Assembly (NCBI GenBank): GCA_958496175.1 | Contig: OY292276.1 | Coordinates: forward strand, 21,904,001 to 21,968,000 | Source: Sisyra terminalis | Taxonomy: Eukaryota > Arthropoda > Insecta > Neuroptera > Sisyridae | DNA: 64,000 nt | Reading direction: 5' to 3' | Shown here: piece by piece, positions 38,501 through 48,179 of the stretch | Numbering within the stretch: the first letter of the stretch is position 1 | Layout: every line of letters starts with the position of its first letter | Made by a program: the position numbers and the translations under genes | The notes under the pieces: model-generated | The model's input: the letters and a program-made list of their open reading frames with translations, nothing else | Told to the model about the DNA's origin: nothing | Databases searched by the model: none

Positions 38501-41500
38501 ATTGAAAAGTCTTCAGTCGCTGAAACTTTATACACGGAACCGATTGAAACCTCAAATGAACTAAAAGACGACGATGATCTATCAGCATACAAACCAGTTT
38601 CTGAATATATGGCTTCATTTCAGCATCCTTTTTTAGTGGAAAAACCGACGGACAAACGCGATCTACCACCACACAGCACCGAAACTTGCGACATCCCAAG
38701 TGAACAAGTGGAAGAAATTTCCACAGCGCAAGAAACGCCAAACACACAAACCAAATCATTATCTAAACAAATGAGTTTGTCTCGTCCATCTGTAGCACAA
38801 AGAAAAACAATATTCGAACGTTCCGTTTCACTTCCAACTGAAGACATTAGCACACAGTTATCTACCAAAGAAACTCGATCTTTTTTTGAGCAACAACTTC
38901 AAAAGGAAATTATCGTTGAACAACTGATGAGTCATTTAGATGAAGAGCAAACTCCAGAGCACAAACCATTGAAAAAACAAGAAATAATTACTCAAAAACC
39001 TTTACATTCTACCCATTCTGATCCAGAACATCTTACTTTAGATAACGATGTAGCACAAACTGAAGACTTTTTATCAACTGACAAAACAGAAAAACGGGAA
39101 TCAATCGAATCAGACCAAAGTATTTCATCGGAACGAAGTGTCGAACTTGGACTCGCGGAACAATTAGAAGAACAATCGTTGTATAAATCAGAAAGTAACT
39201 CACGACCAAGTGATTCTTTAGAAGTTCACGTTGATAAAAGTGAACTAGAAGATTCAGAAAAAATTAATGAAGTTGATCAAGACATAATCGATTTTGAAGA
39301 ATCAAAACACGATTGGGGATCAAAATCAGATGTTGCGGAAATAAGTCCATTGATGCCAGAAGAAGTTCATCAACTTCCAGAAAAAGTTATTGATCCTAGC
39401 ATTATTCACATTCCAGAAGAACATGTTCCTGATACAGTTTGGGAAGTTTCCATACAATCTCAATCTATTCCTCCAGTTGAAGAAATGACCTCTGAAATAA
39501 AAACCGAAAATATTCTTTCGGAAAAATCAACAATGGAGTTAAATCTAAAAGATGCTTTAACAGAAAAATCTAGTGGCTCAACTTCTCAAATTAGTGAAGA
39601 CGAGGCTCGACTTTTAGCTAAACAGGTTGTTACTAATATTGAGGAAGAAATACAAAAACGAAACTTAGATTTGTCTCAAATAGAATCAGAAATTCCGGTT
39701 CCAGATCCAGAAACCGCACAAAGCCAAGTCTCAGAGTATCTTAAACAATTAGCCGAAGCTAAAGGCTTAGATGAACGGGAAGTTGAATTAGTTGAATCTG
39801 TTCTAGCAAGGAAACAACGAGAATTTGCTCGAATTATTCGAAATGATACGCAAACATCAAGCATCGAAATTACTGACGAAGATTTAAGATGTAGTGGAAT
39901 TGATACAGATTTATCTCTTTCAGAATCTCAAGCAGATTTAAAACCCGATTTAACGGCTGTGCAAAAAACTTTAGCTGAGGTACAAGAATCATTGCACGCG
40001 GCTCAAGAAGAATTGATTGAGCAAAGTGGTGTACATAAAAAACAATCTCCGTCTGAGTTTCAATTTAAAGGAGTTGGTTCAGAACAAGACGACGAACCAA
40101 GTAAAAGCATTCTATCCAAAATATCAAAAAGTGTAATTATAGTTGAAGAAAAATCAGAAGAAATCGAAAGCCCTAAAAAAATCCCTCAAAAAGACACACC
40201 TGTGAATATTACCAAAAAATATGAGGCTTTAAATATTAGAAGTTCAAGTGAAGATTCTATAGTTGAAGAGTCAGCCAATGCGGACGAATTTTTGTCTGCC
40301 AGTTCAACTGGACAGAAAGGGGACTCAGACACTTCTAGTGTTGAAACTCGTGATGTACTTTTAAGAAGAACAAAAAAGTCTAAGGAATTCGATTCACCAA
40401 GTTTAAGAGTTGATCGTAAATCCGGAGCTGATTTCGAAACTTGGTCAAGTTCTGGAGAAAGTCACTATCATAGTTTTGAAATTGATAGAAGTAGACCATG
40501 TTCATCTGATGTTGAAGGTGTTTTGGCGGCTGGATCATCAGAATATGAAAGCGCTTTAACCTCTCAAAAATCTACAATTACTTCTGGGGAATATCACACT
40601 GCTGTTAGTAGTTTAAGTTCTCGAGAAAGTATGAAAAGTTTAGACAGCGAAAGCTCTGGAAATTTAGCGAGTGTAGAAGTATCAGAAGCATCCGAGACTC
40701 TTGTACCATCAATTTACGATACGGAAGGAGATATTTTGGATGATAACTTAGGTTTTGATGATGATGTAGAAGATGTTATACAACATTCGTTTGAAAGAAC
40801 TCCCGTAACTGAAACATCTGAGAGTAAAATAGATAAAGAAAAATGGATTTCTCAATCTGAAGATACTGTCGAAGATGAAGAACCACAAACTGCTGTAGTT
40901 GAAGGAGAAATTATTACTAAAATGAAAAGATCCCATGAAATGACATTCCAGCCGGAGCCAAAAGTAATTGTTCGCGATTCTCCTTTATCGGAAACAACAG
41001 AAATGTTTGACGAAAAATATGGCAGTAGCGTTGAAGAGGGAAGTATCTTAAGTGTCAGCTATTCTAGTACATCAGATGTCAGAACTGTGATTGAAAATAT
41101 TGAAAGCCTCTCCGGTAGTTTAGAGGGTCATTCTATTTTAGAAGAGCTGGAACCATCAAAATGTGCAGAAGTGATTGATGAAGTTCTTTATACTACTGAT
41201 TCAGCGACAAGCACCCTTCCATTTCTCCAAGAAAAACCAGATTCGATCACAATGACTACATCAGTTGTAAAGAGTTCTGGAATTCAAAGTGTTACAACTC
41301 AAATTTCATCTTCATCATCTCAAATACAACGAACAGAGGGAGAAGATGAAGTTTTTGAACCGAAAAAGAAAGGACATCGTAGAAATGAAAGTTGTTCTTT
41401 CACTTCCATGGCGAAAGTAATGACTTCAAAACCTGCCTTTTTCACTGAGCCAATGCTGGAAACAGTAGTTGATTCTGTCGAATTGACTGAAAAGGAAGTT

Positions 41501-44500
41501 AGCAGTCGTGAAAAGAAAGACATAGATGAATCCGAGAAATGTGATCATTTTATTGAAACACAAAGAACTTTTTCTCTTGGTTTTTCTGATGACAAGCCTG
41601 ATTCGGAGTTAATTGCTGTGATGAGTCAACCTACAGCAGATATTTTAGAACCAATTGAACGTCCATCAACTCCAGAACCTTTGGATAGTGGCAGAGAATC
41701 TCAGTTAGAATTTTCGGGTTCTTATTCCCATTCTCCAGACGTCTCAAGCACTAAAGTGAGAACAAGTTCCAAGTCAGATGATGATAGTGAAGTTTTTAAA
41801 ACTGACCTGGTAAAACGTGAAATTCCTTCACCAAGAGATCCATCAGAAATTGTTAAACTTTACAGTAGTTCAAGTGAAAAATCTAGTTTTGAAGAAGGGG
41901 AAGCCGAAGCTGCGTTTCATATGGTGCCTCATATTTCTCCAGCTCATCAAGCTAAACCTATTGGAACAATACCTGAAGATGAAGACGCCGAAAAGCACGA
42001 GGCTGCAATGAAGTTGCCTCAACCACCCAAAGCACAAATGGATCAAAGTCCTGGCTCAATTCCCGATATTACAGTTACTCAACACATGACTCCTTTAGTT
42101 GATCGTGGATTTCACTATCCTGACTTAGAACTCGAAGAAAAAGAAGAAGAATTACAAAGATCGACACCTCAAACCCCTGCATCAATTTCTAGCAGAAGTT
42201 CTGAAGACACTGATCAAGGGCGTGAATATATTGTAAATGAAATTGATAGCGTCATACCTGAAGAACCTGAAACCGAAACATATGATGAAAAAGCCACTGA
42301 ATCAAAAAGTGAAGTAACTGTTGAAGATAGGACAATAAATGATGTTGGTTTTACAAAAGAACCTTCTTCACAGACTGATTCACCAACGAGTGATTCGTTT
42401 GAAATGTTAGAGAAACCTGATATCACCGATGATTTTGTCGTTATAGAAGAAGTTGCTAAAGAAGCTAATGAAACGGATGCTGAAGGTAAAAGTGTAGCCA
42501 TAAAACAAACCAAATATATTCGCAAACACGACGAAGAAGTAGAAGAGTTGTTGGTGAAATCAGCACCAGCCAAAATGACAAATTTAAAATACTATCCGGA
42601 TGGATCAAGTAGTGATGAACTCGGACCTTTTGATTTCGAAGACAGTCCTCCAACAGCTGATAAGAAATCAACGGGAGTGAGAACTGGAGGTGTAGGATAT
42701 GAATATGAACGAGAGTTAGAAGCGAGTAAAAAGTGGATGGAAATGCAATTTCAAGGTGAGCAAAGTACAATGGCTGCTGCTGGTTATGGTTACGAGATGG
42801 AATTTGAACGAGCTCCATTAGAAGATATCAAAGAAGAAGAAATGACAGATTTTGATCCAAGTTCTCGAATTGGAAGTTTAGGATCGCAAAAAGAGTCCGG
42901 TGGAAGTTATAGCAGCGTTAAAGATTCATTTTCCAGTACTCCGGAATATGATGTTTTAGCCGGACGAAAATTCTTTACTCGTACAAGTGATAATGATGAT
43001 ATTTCCATGTCAAGTTTGCAAGAGTTTGAAAATTTGGAGCAAGCGATTTCTTTGGAAAACCGACGATTGCAACACGGATCTCAAGATTCTTTAAGCAATG
43101 GTAGTTTTTCTAAACGATATTATGCGGCAAAATGTAGTCAAGGAGATGATATATCATTGTCGTCGTTAAAAGAATTTGAAGGCTTAGAATCTGCTTGTAT
43201 TCAAGTTCATAAAATTGAAACAAAAGCCAAAGAAGAAGAAGAAATGCTTACTCAAATTGATGAAGGTCATGAAAGTAATATTTCGGAGTCCGATAGTATT
43301 GACACTGTTTCTGCTCCACAAAAAAAGATCAATGGTGAATCTGATGAAGAAGACTACGAAAAACAAATGTTTGAAATTGATGAAATAATACGACAAGCCC
43401 AAACTAATGTGGAACAATTCATTGATTTGAAAGTTCATGACGAAAAAACTCAATCGCTAGGTCGTGGAGATTCTTTTGAGGAAGTTTCTAAAGTGCCAGA
43501 CTTAGACTTAGACGCACCCATAAGTAAAATTTCAACACTTTCTAGTTTACAATCACATGATGAAGTTGGTCTTACTGATAGCTTAGAAGTTGCTCATTCG
43601 GGACATCATGCAAGTACTGATAGCTTAGAACAAAGAACTGGTGGTGATATTATGACTGCAAGTACGGATTCCATTGAGTTTCAACTACAGTCATCAAGAG
43701 CGAACAATCGTGATATTATGACTGATAGTATTGAAGCTGCTCAAGAAGTACAAGATCGAAGTTTAGTAGCTAGCGATTCCTTAGATTTAATGACAAACGT
43801 TAGTAAATTAACCTTTACAACTGCTCAAATTGAAGATCATTCCTCAGGAGTTTATGATCCTGATGGATATTGTTCACCAGGTAGGGAATATATTTCTGAT
43901 ACTGACGACCAAGCCCAAATTAGATACCAGTCAGATATGATGTTAGGAAGTACAGATAGTCTAGAGCCAACTAGTTCAACAGCTACTCATGCGACTTATC
44001 ACTGCGAAACTGATTCGGTTATATCGAGTAGCTTCACCAGTGGTGGTTCCAATACTATGGTTTCCAGCACTGATACAATTGATCCAAATGGAGCACATGC
44101 GGTTGAAGGGATTGATTTGGAATCAGCTATACGGCAGGTATGGTCTGATGATAACAGTTATGAAGATAGCACAAGAACTGAATATATTCATGATGGATCG
44201 AAACCTTTTGTTACTGAGGTGATTGAACCATGTCAAGATGATGGATTTTCTCATACGATCCATCGCATGGTTGATCTCCCACCAGATATTCAAAGAGTTA
44301 CCTTCAGGGGTCCGGACGCAGAACAACAATATAAGCAATACATTGAAAATTTTGGTGAAGGTGAATATATTCAGGAAACTGAACACACTGACGAAAGTGG
44401 AAACGTTCATGTAAAGAAAGTCATTCAAAAACGTGTGATTGTAAAAGATTCGGCTGATACAAACTTGCAACAAATGTCCGAATCAGAACTTCAAGTATAT

Positions 44501-46881
44501 TTGCAAAATGAATTAAAGAAGTCGCAGTTTGAAGGGTCCACTGTCTCCTCTGTCGATACGGTTAATTTGGATCAAGAGTATGAGCATTTAATGACATCGA
44601 TTAGCGGAAATGTTCGTTCCGGTGGTGAAGATGATCCTCAGAGGGAGCTTGTGACTCATCGGACTTATGTAACCCGTCATGTTACACCCACCATTGTAGC
44701 CATCCAAGGTAGAAACATTCATCCATTTCGTACACATCATATTTGACTGTTCCTCCTCAATCAGACACAGATTTCATTAAAAACATTCAAATTTATAATT
44801 GATGTACCGAAATTTCCTTATGAATTTCTTTAAAATTTCTTTTCTTTTCAAATTGTATTTAATTATTATTTGATTTTTTTTTAATTTGGAAAAAAATATA
44901 TATAAAATATGTACTGGAGTTTTAATTTTGTTTTGCATGTTCAGCTTTTATTAGTTTTTTCTTTGAGTTTTTGGTTTTCAACTAAATTAATTTTTTTCTT
45001 TTGATTTTTGCATGTAACACACGTTTACATGTCTTAAACACCAAAATTTTCACCAAAAAGTCATCCCAGAAAATTGGAAAAAAATTATATATAATTGGTA
45101 AAGTTATGAAAAGTACATTTAAAATTTTGGATGGCTCGTTGGACCAATCAACACTATTTCTACACTTATAAAGTATAGCTTTTGTATAAATTATATAAAA
45201 ATATTTTTGATTTTTTTGGGATCTATACTTTATAAATTATTTGAGTTGAAAGTAGAACTAATCGGCTTCATATATGTCTATAGGAGGTGAACAACCTACT
45301 GTTGTGGATACTTCTGGTGCCACTTCTTCATCAGCATCAGGTAAAACAAGACTGGACCCATAAAAAGAGAAAAAAACTTAAATTAATTACCATTATTTTT
45401 AATTTTTAGGAGACACTCAAACTGTCACAACATACACTGTTGAACAATCCACGAATGTCAGGTAAGCCATTTTAATTAAATTATAACATTTTCTTGGGGA
45501 AAAGAAATCCATTGCATTTTCGGTACATGTCTGCGGTGATCGATATCTCCTAAAATATCGATCAAGGAGACGTTGCCAAGGAATCATTTAGCACTAAAAA
45601 AAATCTTTCGCTGTTTTTTGTTTGGTTCATTCGCTTGTGAGTTACAGGGCGTTGAAATGGAAGTCATCAAAGGGAAAGATCGGTATTTTTATAGTTTTTT
45701 TTTTGATAAAGGTGAAAATGCATGCCAAGCGGCTGAAATTGTGAATGGTCCCAATGGTCCCAATACTGTAACAGTTAATTACAAGCAGTTTTGGTTTCGT
45801 CGAATCCGTTCAGGTATTTTTGATGTTAAAGATGCATAGACAAGCCCATCGTCAAAAATGTCGATAAAACCATAGGGATAATAAAAATTGATCGGCATGT
45901 TAGTAGTCGTAGTATCGTCCAGAAGCAAAATACCGACCATAAAACAGTTTTAAGCCAAATGCACAAAGCTGGATTCAAAAAGAAGAATGATGTTTGGATA
46001 TCACACCTATCAACACCAAAAAATATGGTGAATCGAATTTTTATCTGAAAAGTTTTGGCCAAACGGAATGATATTGACTCTTTTTTTCAACGGATGGTGA
46101 CTGGGGTTAAAATAGGTCACATACGACATCATTGAGCGAAAACGATCACGGTAAAAGCGCAGTGAAGCAGCGTAAACGGTGGTCAAATCAGGACTAACGA
46201 TCAGGAAGGTTCTGCTATGTGGTGCTATTTGGTGGGACAGGAAAGAAATAATTTATTATAAGTTGCTTCCATGTCGACCAAACACTAATTTCAATTCTTT
46301 ACTATCAATAACTTAACGGTTTGAAGCTAGTGATTGATCAGAAAAGAACAGAATTGGCAAATACAAGAGGTGTTATGTTCCACCAGAACATCACCAGACC
46401 ACATACGTTCATAGCGTTCGCCAGGAACTCCGGAAAATTAGTTGAGAAGTTTTGATGCATCCACCATATAGGCATCAAGCGATTACCATCTTTCCCTTGC
46501 ATTGCGAAACTTTTTTGGTGATAAGAAGTAAGCTTCAAGAAAACATTATGAAAACCAATTACTAGAGTTTTTGCTAATAGGGACCAAGACTTCTATTGAA
46601 GAGGCGTTATGAAGCTACTGTTAAAATGGCAAAAATTATAAAACAAAGTGGTACATATTTAACTCAAATCGGACAATCCGAAATATATTCAATAAAGCTT
46701 CGAAACTCACGTCAAAATAATGGATTTTTTTTTCCTCAACCAAGCATTTAAAAGTTTCGCAGAAAAACATTACATTCAATTCCAATTTCGATTTTACAGA
46801 GTTCCCGCAAATCAACATGATCTTTCCAATGAAATGAAGGAACTGCTGGCTGAAATGGAAAAGCAGAGTCAAGAAAAATAA
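1..46881 (+). CDS. Ank2: Ankyrin-2-like giant isoform gene, 3' part (eight tail exons)
   Basis: Gene-level entry. In Drosophila, Ank2 long isoforms add giant exon-encoded tails behind the ankyrin repeat, spectrin-binding and death domains, and act in axons and presynaptic terminals in cytoskeleton spacing and synapse stability. Here only the tail is seen. Exons joined by good splice sites are 1-14548 (open at left), 14841-14924, 19295-33796, 34092-34739, 38139-44708, 45284-45340, 45410-45461 and 46800-46881. Coding length is about 36.5 kb, about 12,180 residues. Reasons for Ank2 are the set of three giant disordered exons, TDVED-type acidic motifs, the DDIS-SSL-EFE pair, the FQRMVSQLSTEE segment and the conserved-looking basic C-terminal part of exon 5; I recall similar segments in insect Ank2 but could not align them. 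The main alternative, the MAP1-like protein futsch, lacks support because no MAP1 light-chain domain follows. The ankyrin repeats are outside the window, so the identity stays provisional. Confidence 0.65.
1074..2931 (+). other. Cluster of six frame-breaking indels inside the repeat array
   Basis: Compared with the canonical unit: one extra A in an A-run at 1074-1080; one C missing at about 1143; one extra base with a neighbouring A-to-G change at about 1316-1318; one extra G at about 2569; the same extra G again at about 2791, exactly one unit later; and four bases missing at about 2927. The sum is minus one base, so frame is not restored across the cluster. Several changes are homopolymer-length changes, as expected of long-read consensus error. 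No other indel occurs in the 5.5 kb of array to the right. A real mutated unit that was later duplicated could explain the paired G insertions. Confidence 0.9.
10954..11277 (+). other. Exitron-like in-frame segment (possible retained intron) in exon 1
   Basis: A 324-bp stretch (108 codons, no stop) bounded by GAG|GTACAA and AAACACAG|GCT, both at phase 0. It is visibly more A+T-rich than its flanks and encodes a hydrophobic, Asn-rich peptide (NLGNFSLCFTNKLKN and so on) inside an otherwise charged disordered tail. Removing it joins ETLLDE directly to ASENDSS. Either a spliced intron that is open by chance or selection, or genuine coding sequence. Confidence 0.45.
13661..14122 (+). other. Alternative donor and acceptor inside exon 1 (exitron candidate)
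   Basis: Donor GATCAAG|GTAAAA after 13660 and acceptor CTCATAACTTCAG| ending at 14122 are both phase 1 and enclose 462 bp (154 codons) without a stop. The donor context CAAG|GT is the same as at the ends of exons 3 and 5. The enclosed peptide is rich in Phe, Tyr, Ser and Cys and unlike the acidic tail on its left. Because it is long and open, it may well be coding in some transcripts; the donor at 13660 may also be used directly to splice to 14841. Confidence 0.4.
14549..14840 (+). other. Intron 1
   Basis: 292-bp AT-rich intron, GTAAC to CCTTCAACAG. Nothing else is seen in it. Confidence 0.75.
14841..14924 (+). CDS. Ank2: Ank2-like small tail exon 2
   Basis: 84-bp exon between acceptor CCTTCAACAG and donor GATG|GTAAGT, phase 1 at both ends. 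Read in phase with exon 1 it continues EWSPASGEIDSRTTKG and ends TSTDAEND, with no stop. It is too short to recognise by domain. Supported by two strong splice sites and exact frame agreement with both neighbours. Because it is a multiple of three with the same phase on each side, it can be skipped without frame change. Confidence 0.75.
14925..19294 (+). other. Intron 2 (4.4 kb)
   Basis: AT-rich intron, GTAAGT to GTCGTTTCAG. It contains the foldback element at 17627-17954 and an AT microsatellite-like patch at about 17570-17640. Short open frames at 15802-16062 and 17018-17257 have no recognisable homology or coding character. No other gene is seen. Confidence 0.75.
17627..17954. mobile_element. 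Foldback MITE, about 328 bp
   Basis: The left arm (17627-17733) and the reverse complement of the right arm (17849-17954) match over about 105 bp with scattered differences, sharing segments such as ATATAAAATATAT, GGTTTTATTTATGT, ACAAAAGTAAAC and AATTTGAACAAAAG. About 115 bp of non-repeated sequence lies between the arms. No protein is encoded. The flanks are so AT-rich that a target-site duplication cannot be read with confidence. Confidence 0.8.
19295..33796 (+). CDS. Ank2: Ank2-like giant tail exon 3 (LEA-like KSGIKGMF repeat exon)
   Basis: A 14,502-bp exon (4,834 codons) between acceptor GTCGTTTCAG and donor CCCCAAG|GTAGTT, both phase 1; reading through the donor meets a stop at 33808-33810. 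Residues 1-600: Ser/Lys/Glu-rich with basic-aromatic motifs (SGFFNIFSKKKKK and others). Residues about 600-2,900 and 3,200-4,000: 19 copies of a KSGIKGMFSAIGDKF-type motif, each followed by long Lys/Asp/Glu/Thr/Ala helical repeats resembling group 3 LEA or apolipoprotein 11-mers. Residues about 2,930-3,110: two further basic-aromatic blocks. The C-terminal 180 residues contain a probable coiled coil (VIREVSKLNEKFQEMKRE) and the FQRMVSQLSTEEMTDFQ segment. There is no membrane helix and no enzyme motif. A long, solvated spacer or membrane- or microtubule-associated rod is inferred. The frame is intact throughout. Internal repeat blocks are near-identical at DNA level, showing recent duplication. 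Confidence 0.8.
21172..30780 (+). repeat. Degenerate coding repeat, 19 KSGIKG(M/I/A)F units, core spacing about 567 bp
   Basis: Copies of K(S/H)G(I/L/V)KG-F-(A/S)-G(D/E/G)K start near 21172, 21724, 22291, 22858, 23422, 23979, 24538, 25105, 25630, 26179, 26668, 27229, 27439, 27802, 28987, 29605, 29908, 30178 and 30715. The left eleven are about 480-570 bp apart; the right ones are more irregular. Each is followed by a basic stretch (KDKTSKKAKKIEKK type) and a 100-150 residue amphipathic helical region. The units starting at 21724 and 22291 are nearly identical to those at 24538 and 25105. Confidence 0.9.
33797..34091 (+). other. Intron 3
   Basis: 295-bp intron from GTAGTT to TTAATTCTTAG. Nothing else is seen in it. 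Confidence 0.7.
34092..34739 (+). CDS. Ank2: Ank2-like tail exon 4 (Ser-rich)
   Basis: 648-bp exon (216 codons) from acceptor TAATTCTTAG to donor GGAG|GTATGT, phase 1 at both ends. Read in phase it starts GEIVYMGPVTFNKD and is a Ser/Pro-rich disordered segment with a basic stretch (KKKTKIKTKSE, about residues 35-47), then short hydrophobic-acidic patches (MNAVLDWISLSDPFE at about 133-147 and LQDLEDDLMEISF at about 156-168) that could be peptide-binding motifs. Reading through the donor ends after one Met. I do not recognise a family beyond its place in the tail. Confidence rests on frame, splice sites and coding character. Confidence 0.75.
34740..38138 (+). other. Intron 4 (3.4 kb)
   Basis: Intron from GTATGT to CTCTTCTAG. 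Just before the acceptor is a perfect TACTAAC branch-point motif (38118-38124), an unusually strong signal. The MITE at 35557-35936 lies inside. Short open frames at 35920-36117 and 37527-37754 look like chance. The rest is plain AT-rich DNA. Confidence 0.75.
35557..35936. mobile_element. MITE with about 58-bp terminal inverted repeats
   Basis: The left end GGTGCATTTT (35557) and the right end AAAATGCACC (35936) begin inverted arms of about 58 bp that share GGTGCATTTT, TCGCTGGTTTCTAGCGAAAAA and a GGTCA(T/C)GTG segment. The 380-bp element encodes nothing. The flanks read ATA on both sides (35554-35556 and 35937-35939), a possible 3-bp target duplication. Superfamily not assigned. Confidence 0.85.
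38139..44708 (+). CDS. Ank2: Ank2-like giant tail exon 5
   Basis: A 6,570-bp exon (2,190 codons) from acceptor CTCTTCTAG to donor CCAAG|GTAGAA, phase 1 at both ends. Reading through the donor adds 12 residues and a stop at 44744-44746. It opens with EIGDNKRTIDLTPC and a KPKPRTK basic-proline segment; DRKKFWESVSG lies at about residue 68. Residues about 485-580 form the only clearly helical folded-looking part (IEEEIQKRNLDLSQIE to RKQREFARII). A long acidic Ser-rich region follows; then a pair of DDIS(M/L)SSL(Q/K)EFE segments (about 1,620 and 1,670); seven TDS(L/I)E-type motifs (about 1,810-1,980); and a basic end (VHVKKVIQKRVIVKD, then HRTYVTRHVT) reminiscent of ankyrin C-terminal regulatory tails. 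Probably disordered overall. The long open frame upstream to 37976 is intronic, judged by the strong acceptor. Confidence 0.8.
44709..45283 (+). other. Intron 5
   Basis: 575-bp AT-rich intron from GTAGAA to TATGTCTATAG. Intron retention here would give an isoform ending at 44746. Nothing else is seen. Confidence 0.7.
45284..45340 (+). CDS. Ank2: Ank2-like small tail exon 6
   Basis: 57-bp exon (19 codons) between TGTCTATAG and CATCAG|GTAAAA, phase 1 at both ends. In frame it reads GGEQPTVVDTSGATSS and ends SAS. It is supported by splice sites and by frame agreement with exon 5 and exon 7. Skippable without frame change. Confidence 0.7.
45410..45461 (+). CDS. Ank2: Ank2-like small tail exon 7
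   Basis: 52-bp exon between TTTTTAG and GTCAG|GTAAGC. It enters at phase 1 and leaves at phase 2, the only phase change in the tail, so it must be followed by the terminal exon. It reads GDTQTVTTYTVEQSTNV and then part of an Arg codon. Confidence 0.75.
45494..46739 (+). mobile_element. Degenerate mariner (Tc1/mariner) element with transposase pseudogene
   Basis: Terminal inverted repeats are visible: TTGGGGAAAAGAAATCC at 45494 and, reverse-complemented, TTGAGGAAAAAAAAATCC ending at 46739. The 1.25-kb length is close to a full mariner. The plus strand holds broken transposase segments in mariner order: FRSGxFDVKDA-like (RIRSGIFDVKDA, about 45800-45836), GAIWWDRKEIIYYKLLP-like (about 46220-46267), then RGVMFHQN and RPH (about 46370-46402) and a MHPPY-like segment (about 46450). 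Stop codons and frameshifts are frequent, so it is dead. The TA target duplication is no longer readable. The subfamily is not assigned. Confidence 0.88.
45573..46540 (+). pseudogene. Mariner transposase pseudogene
   Basis: N-terminal helix-turn-helix part to catalytic part of a mariner transposase, broken by several stops and frameshifts. Recognisable pieces are the N-terminal FDVKDA end (45800-45836), the IWWDRKE-IIYYKLLP block, and the FHQN-RPH block that normally precedes the second catalytic Asp region (D,D34D class). The original Asp residues are not all readable. Not functional. Confidence 0.85.
46800..46881 (+). CDS. Ank2: Ank2-like terminal exon 8
   Basis: Acceptor AATTTCGATTTTACAG, phase 2, exactly completing the Arg codon split at exon 7. 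It encodes RVPANQHDLSNEMKELLAEM and then EKQSQEK before a TAA stop at 46879-46881: a short charged helix. The AATAAA-like string overlapping the stop (46877-46882) is too near to be the only poly(A) signal; further AATAAA copies lie at about 47355 and 47860. Found from splice phase rather than from a long frame. Confidence 0.7.
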
Positions 46882-48179
46882 ATTAAAAATTCACTTAAGA
46901 TTTAGAATTGTCGATTTGAAAAGACCATCATTCTCCGTTTAAGTTAACAAACTAATGTAATCTAACGACCGCGTGTCCTTTTTTAGTTTATTAAAAAAAA
47001 AATGTTGTAAATGTTAATTCACAACACTTGCCTTAAAAAAAATATAAAAAAAATGACGGAAAGTCTCAAAAAAATGCACTATAAATTTAAAAGTAAACTG
47101 CGAAAACAATGCTTGTAATTTTGTGTGAAACTTTAATAAGTTGTATAATTATTAAGTGTAAAAATTATCTAATTTGTTGTAATTGTTTAAACTAGGCAAA
47201 TTTTCATATTATTGTTTCACACAAGACTCGGTTAGGGATTTAGACTTGGAAATCCCAACAATGACTTCCCTAATATTTAAATTAAAATTTTCAAATTTTA
47301 TTTTTGAATATGTCATTGAAATGATTTTCAGGTCTAAATTTAAACATGGATATTTAAATAAAATAAATATACTTCGCACGTTACTTCCATTTAAATGAAT
47401 CGATTTTATTTGGAATTGGATATTTTAAGTCAAAGTAAAATGGAGTTAGTTATTTTTTCATGACGTGATACCATCTAAACAAAAGCTTAAAAAAGCTTGA
47501 AATCGATGTTAATAAGGATAAAGCTAATTGTAAAAGGCAGCGCTGTTGTAAATTTGATTTATTCTCGTTAAAATATTTGTATTCTATTTGTTTAATTTCT
47601 TTTAGTAGATAGTAAGAATATAAAAATATAAAACTAATAACAGTGTTGTTGAAATATTGTCTAACTAGCTTCATATGAAAAAAAAAAATACATGATGAAA
47701 TACCAACAATAAAATGAAAAATATATTTAGATAAAATTAAACTAAACAAACCTACTCCTACTTTGTAACGATTTGTATTATTGAAGTTCATGTCAAAAAT
47801 TGTTTTTTCACTTAATTATATATGTAAGAAAAAGTTTGTAGATAGGAATTCCAGATATAATAAATAAATAACATTATTAAGAAAATTTTAATTTTTATGA
47901 AATTCTAGGTGTGTGTTAAGATATTGAATGAAAATCGTTGCAAAGTAAATCATATATTCCATAATATGAAATTTCATACTTTATATTTAAAATATTTTAT
48001 CAATTTATTAAATATTATTATTATTATTATAAATGTTCACTTATAAGTATATATTTTGTGAAAAAAATTATTATCAATATATTATTATCATTTAATCAAA
48101 AATAGTAATGTAGCACATGAAATATGCCTCTATTATAATAAATATAAATACAAAGCTTTCAAAAGTGTTTTTTTAGTAC

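Larger units (their letters stand above)
45462..46799 (+). other. Intron 7, almost filled by a mariner fossil
   Basis: 1,338-bp intron, GTAAGC to CGATTTTACAG. The mariner remnant (45494-46739) takes 1,246 bp, leaving about 92 bp of original intron. Confidence 0.75.
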
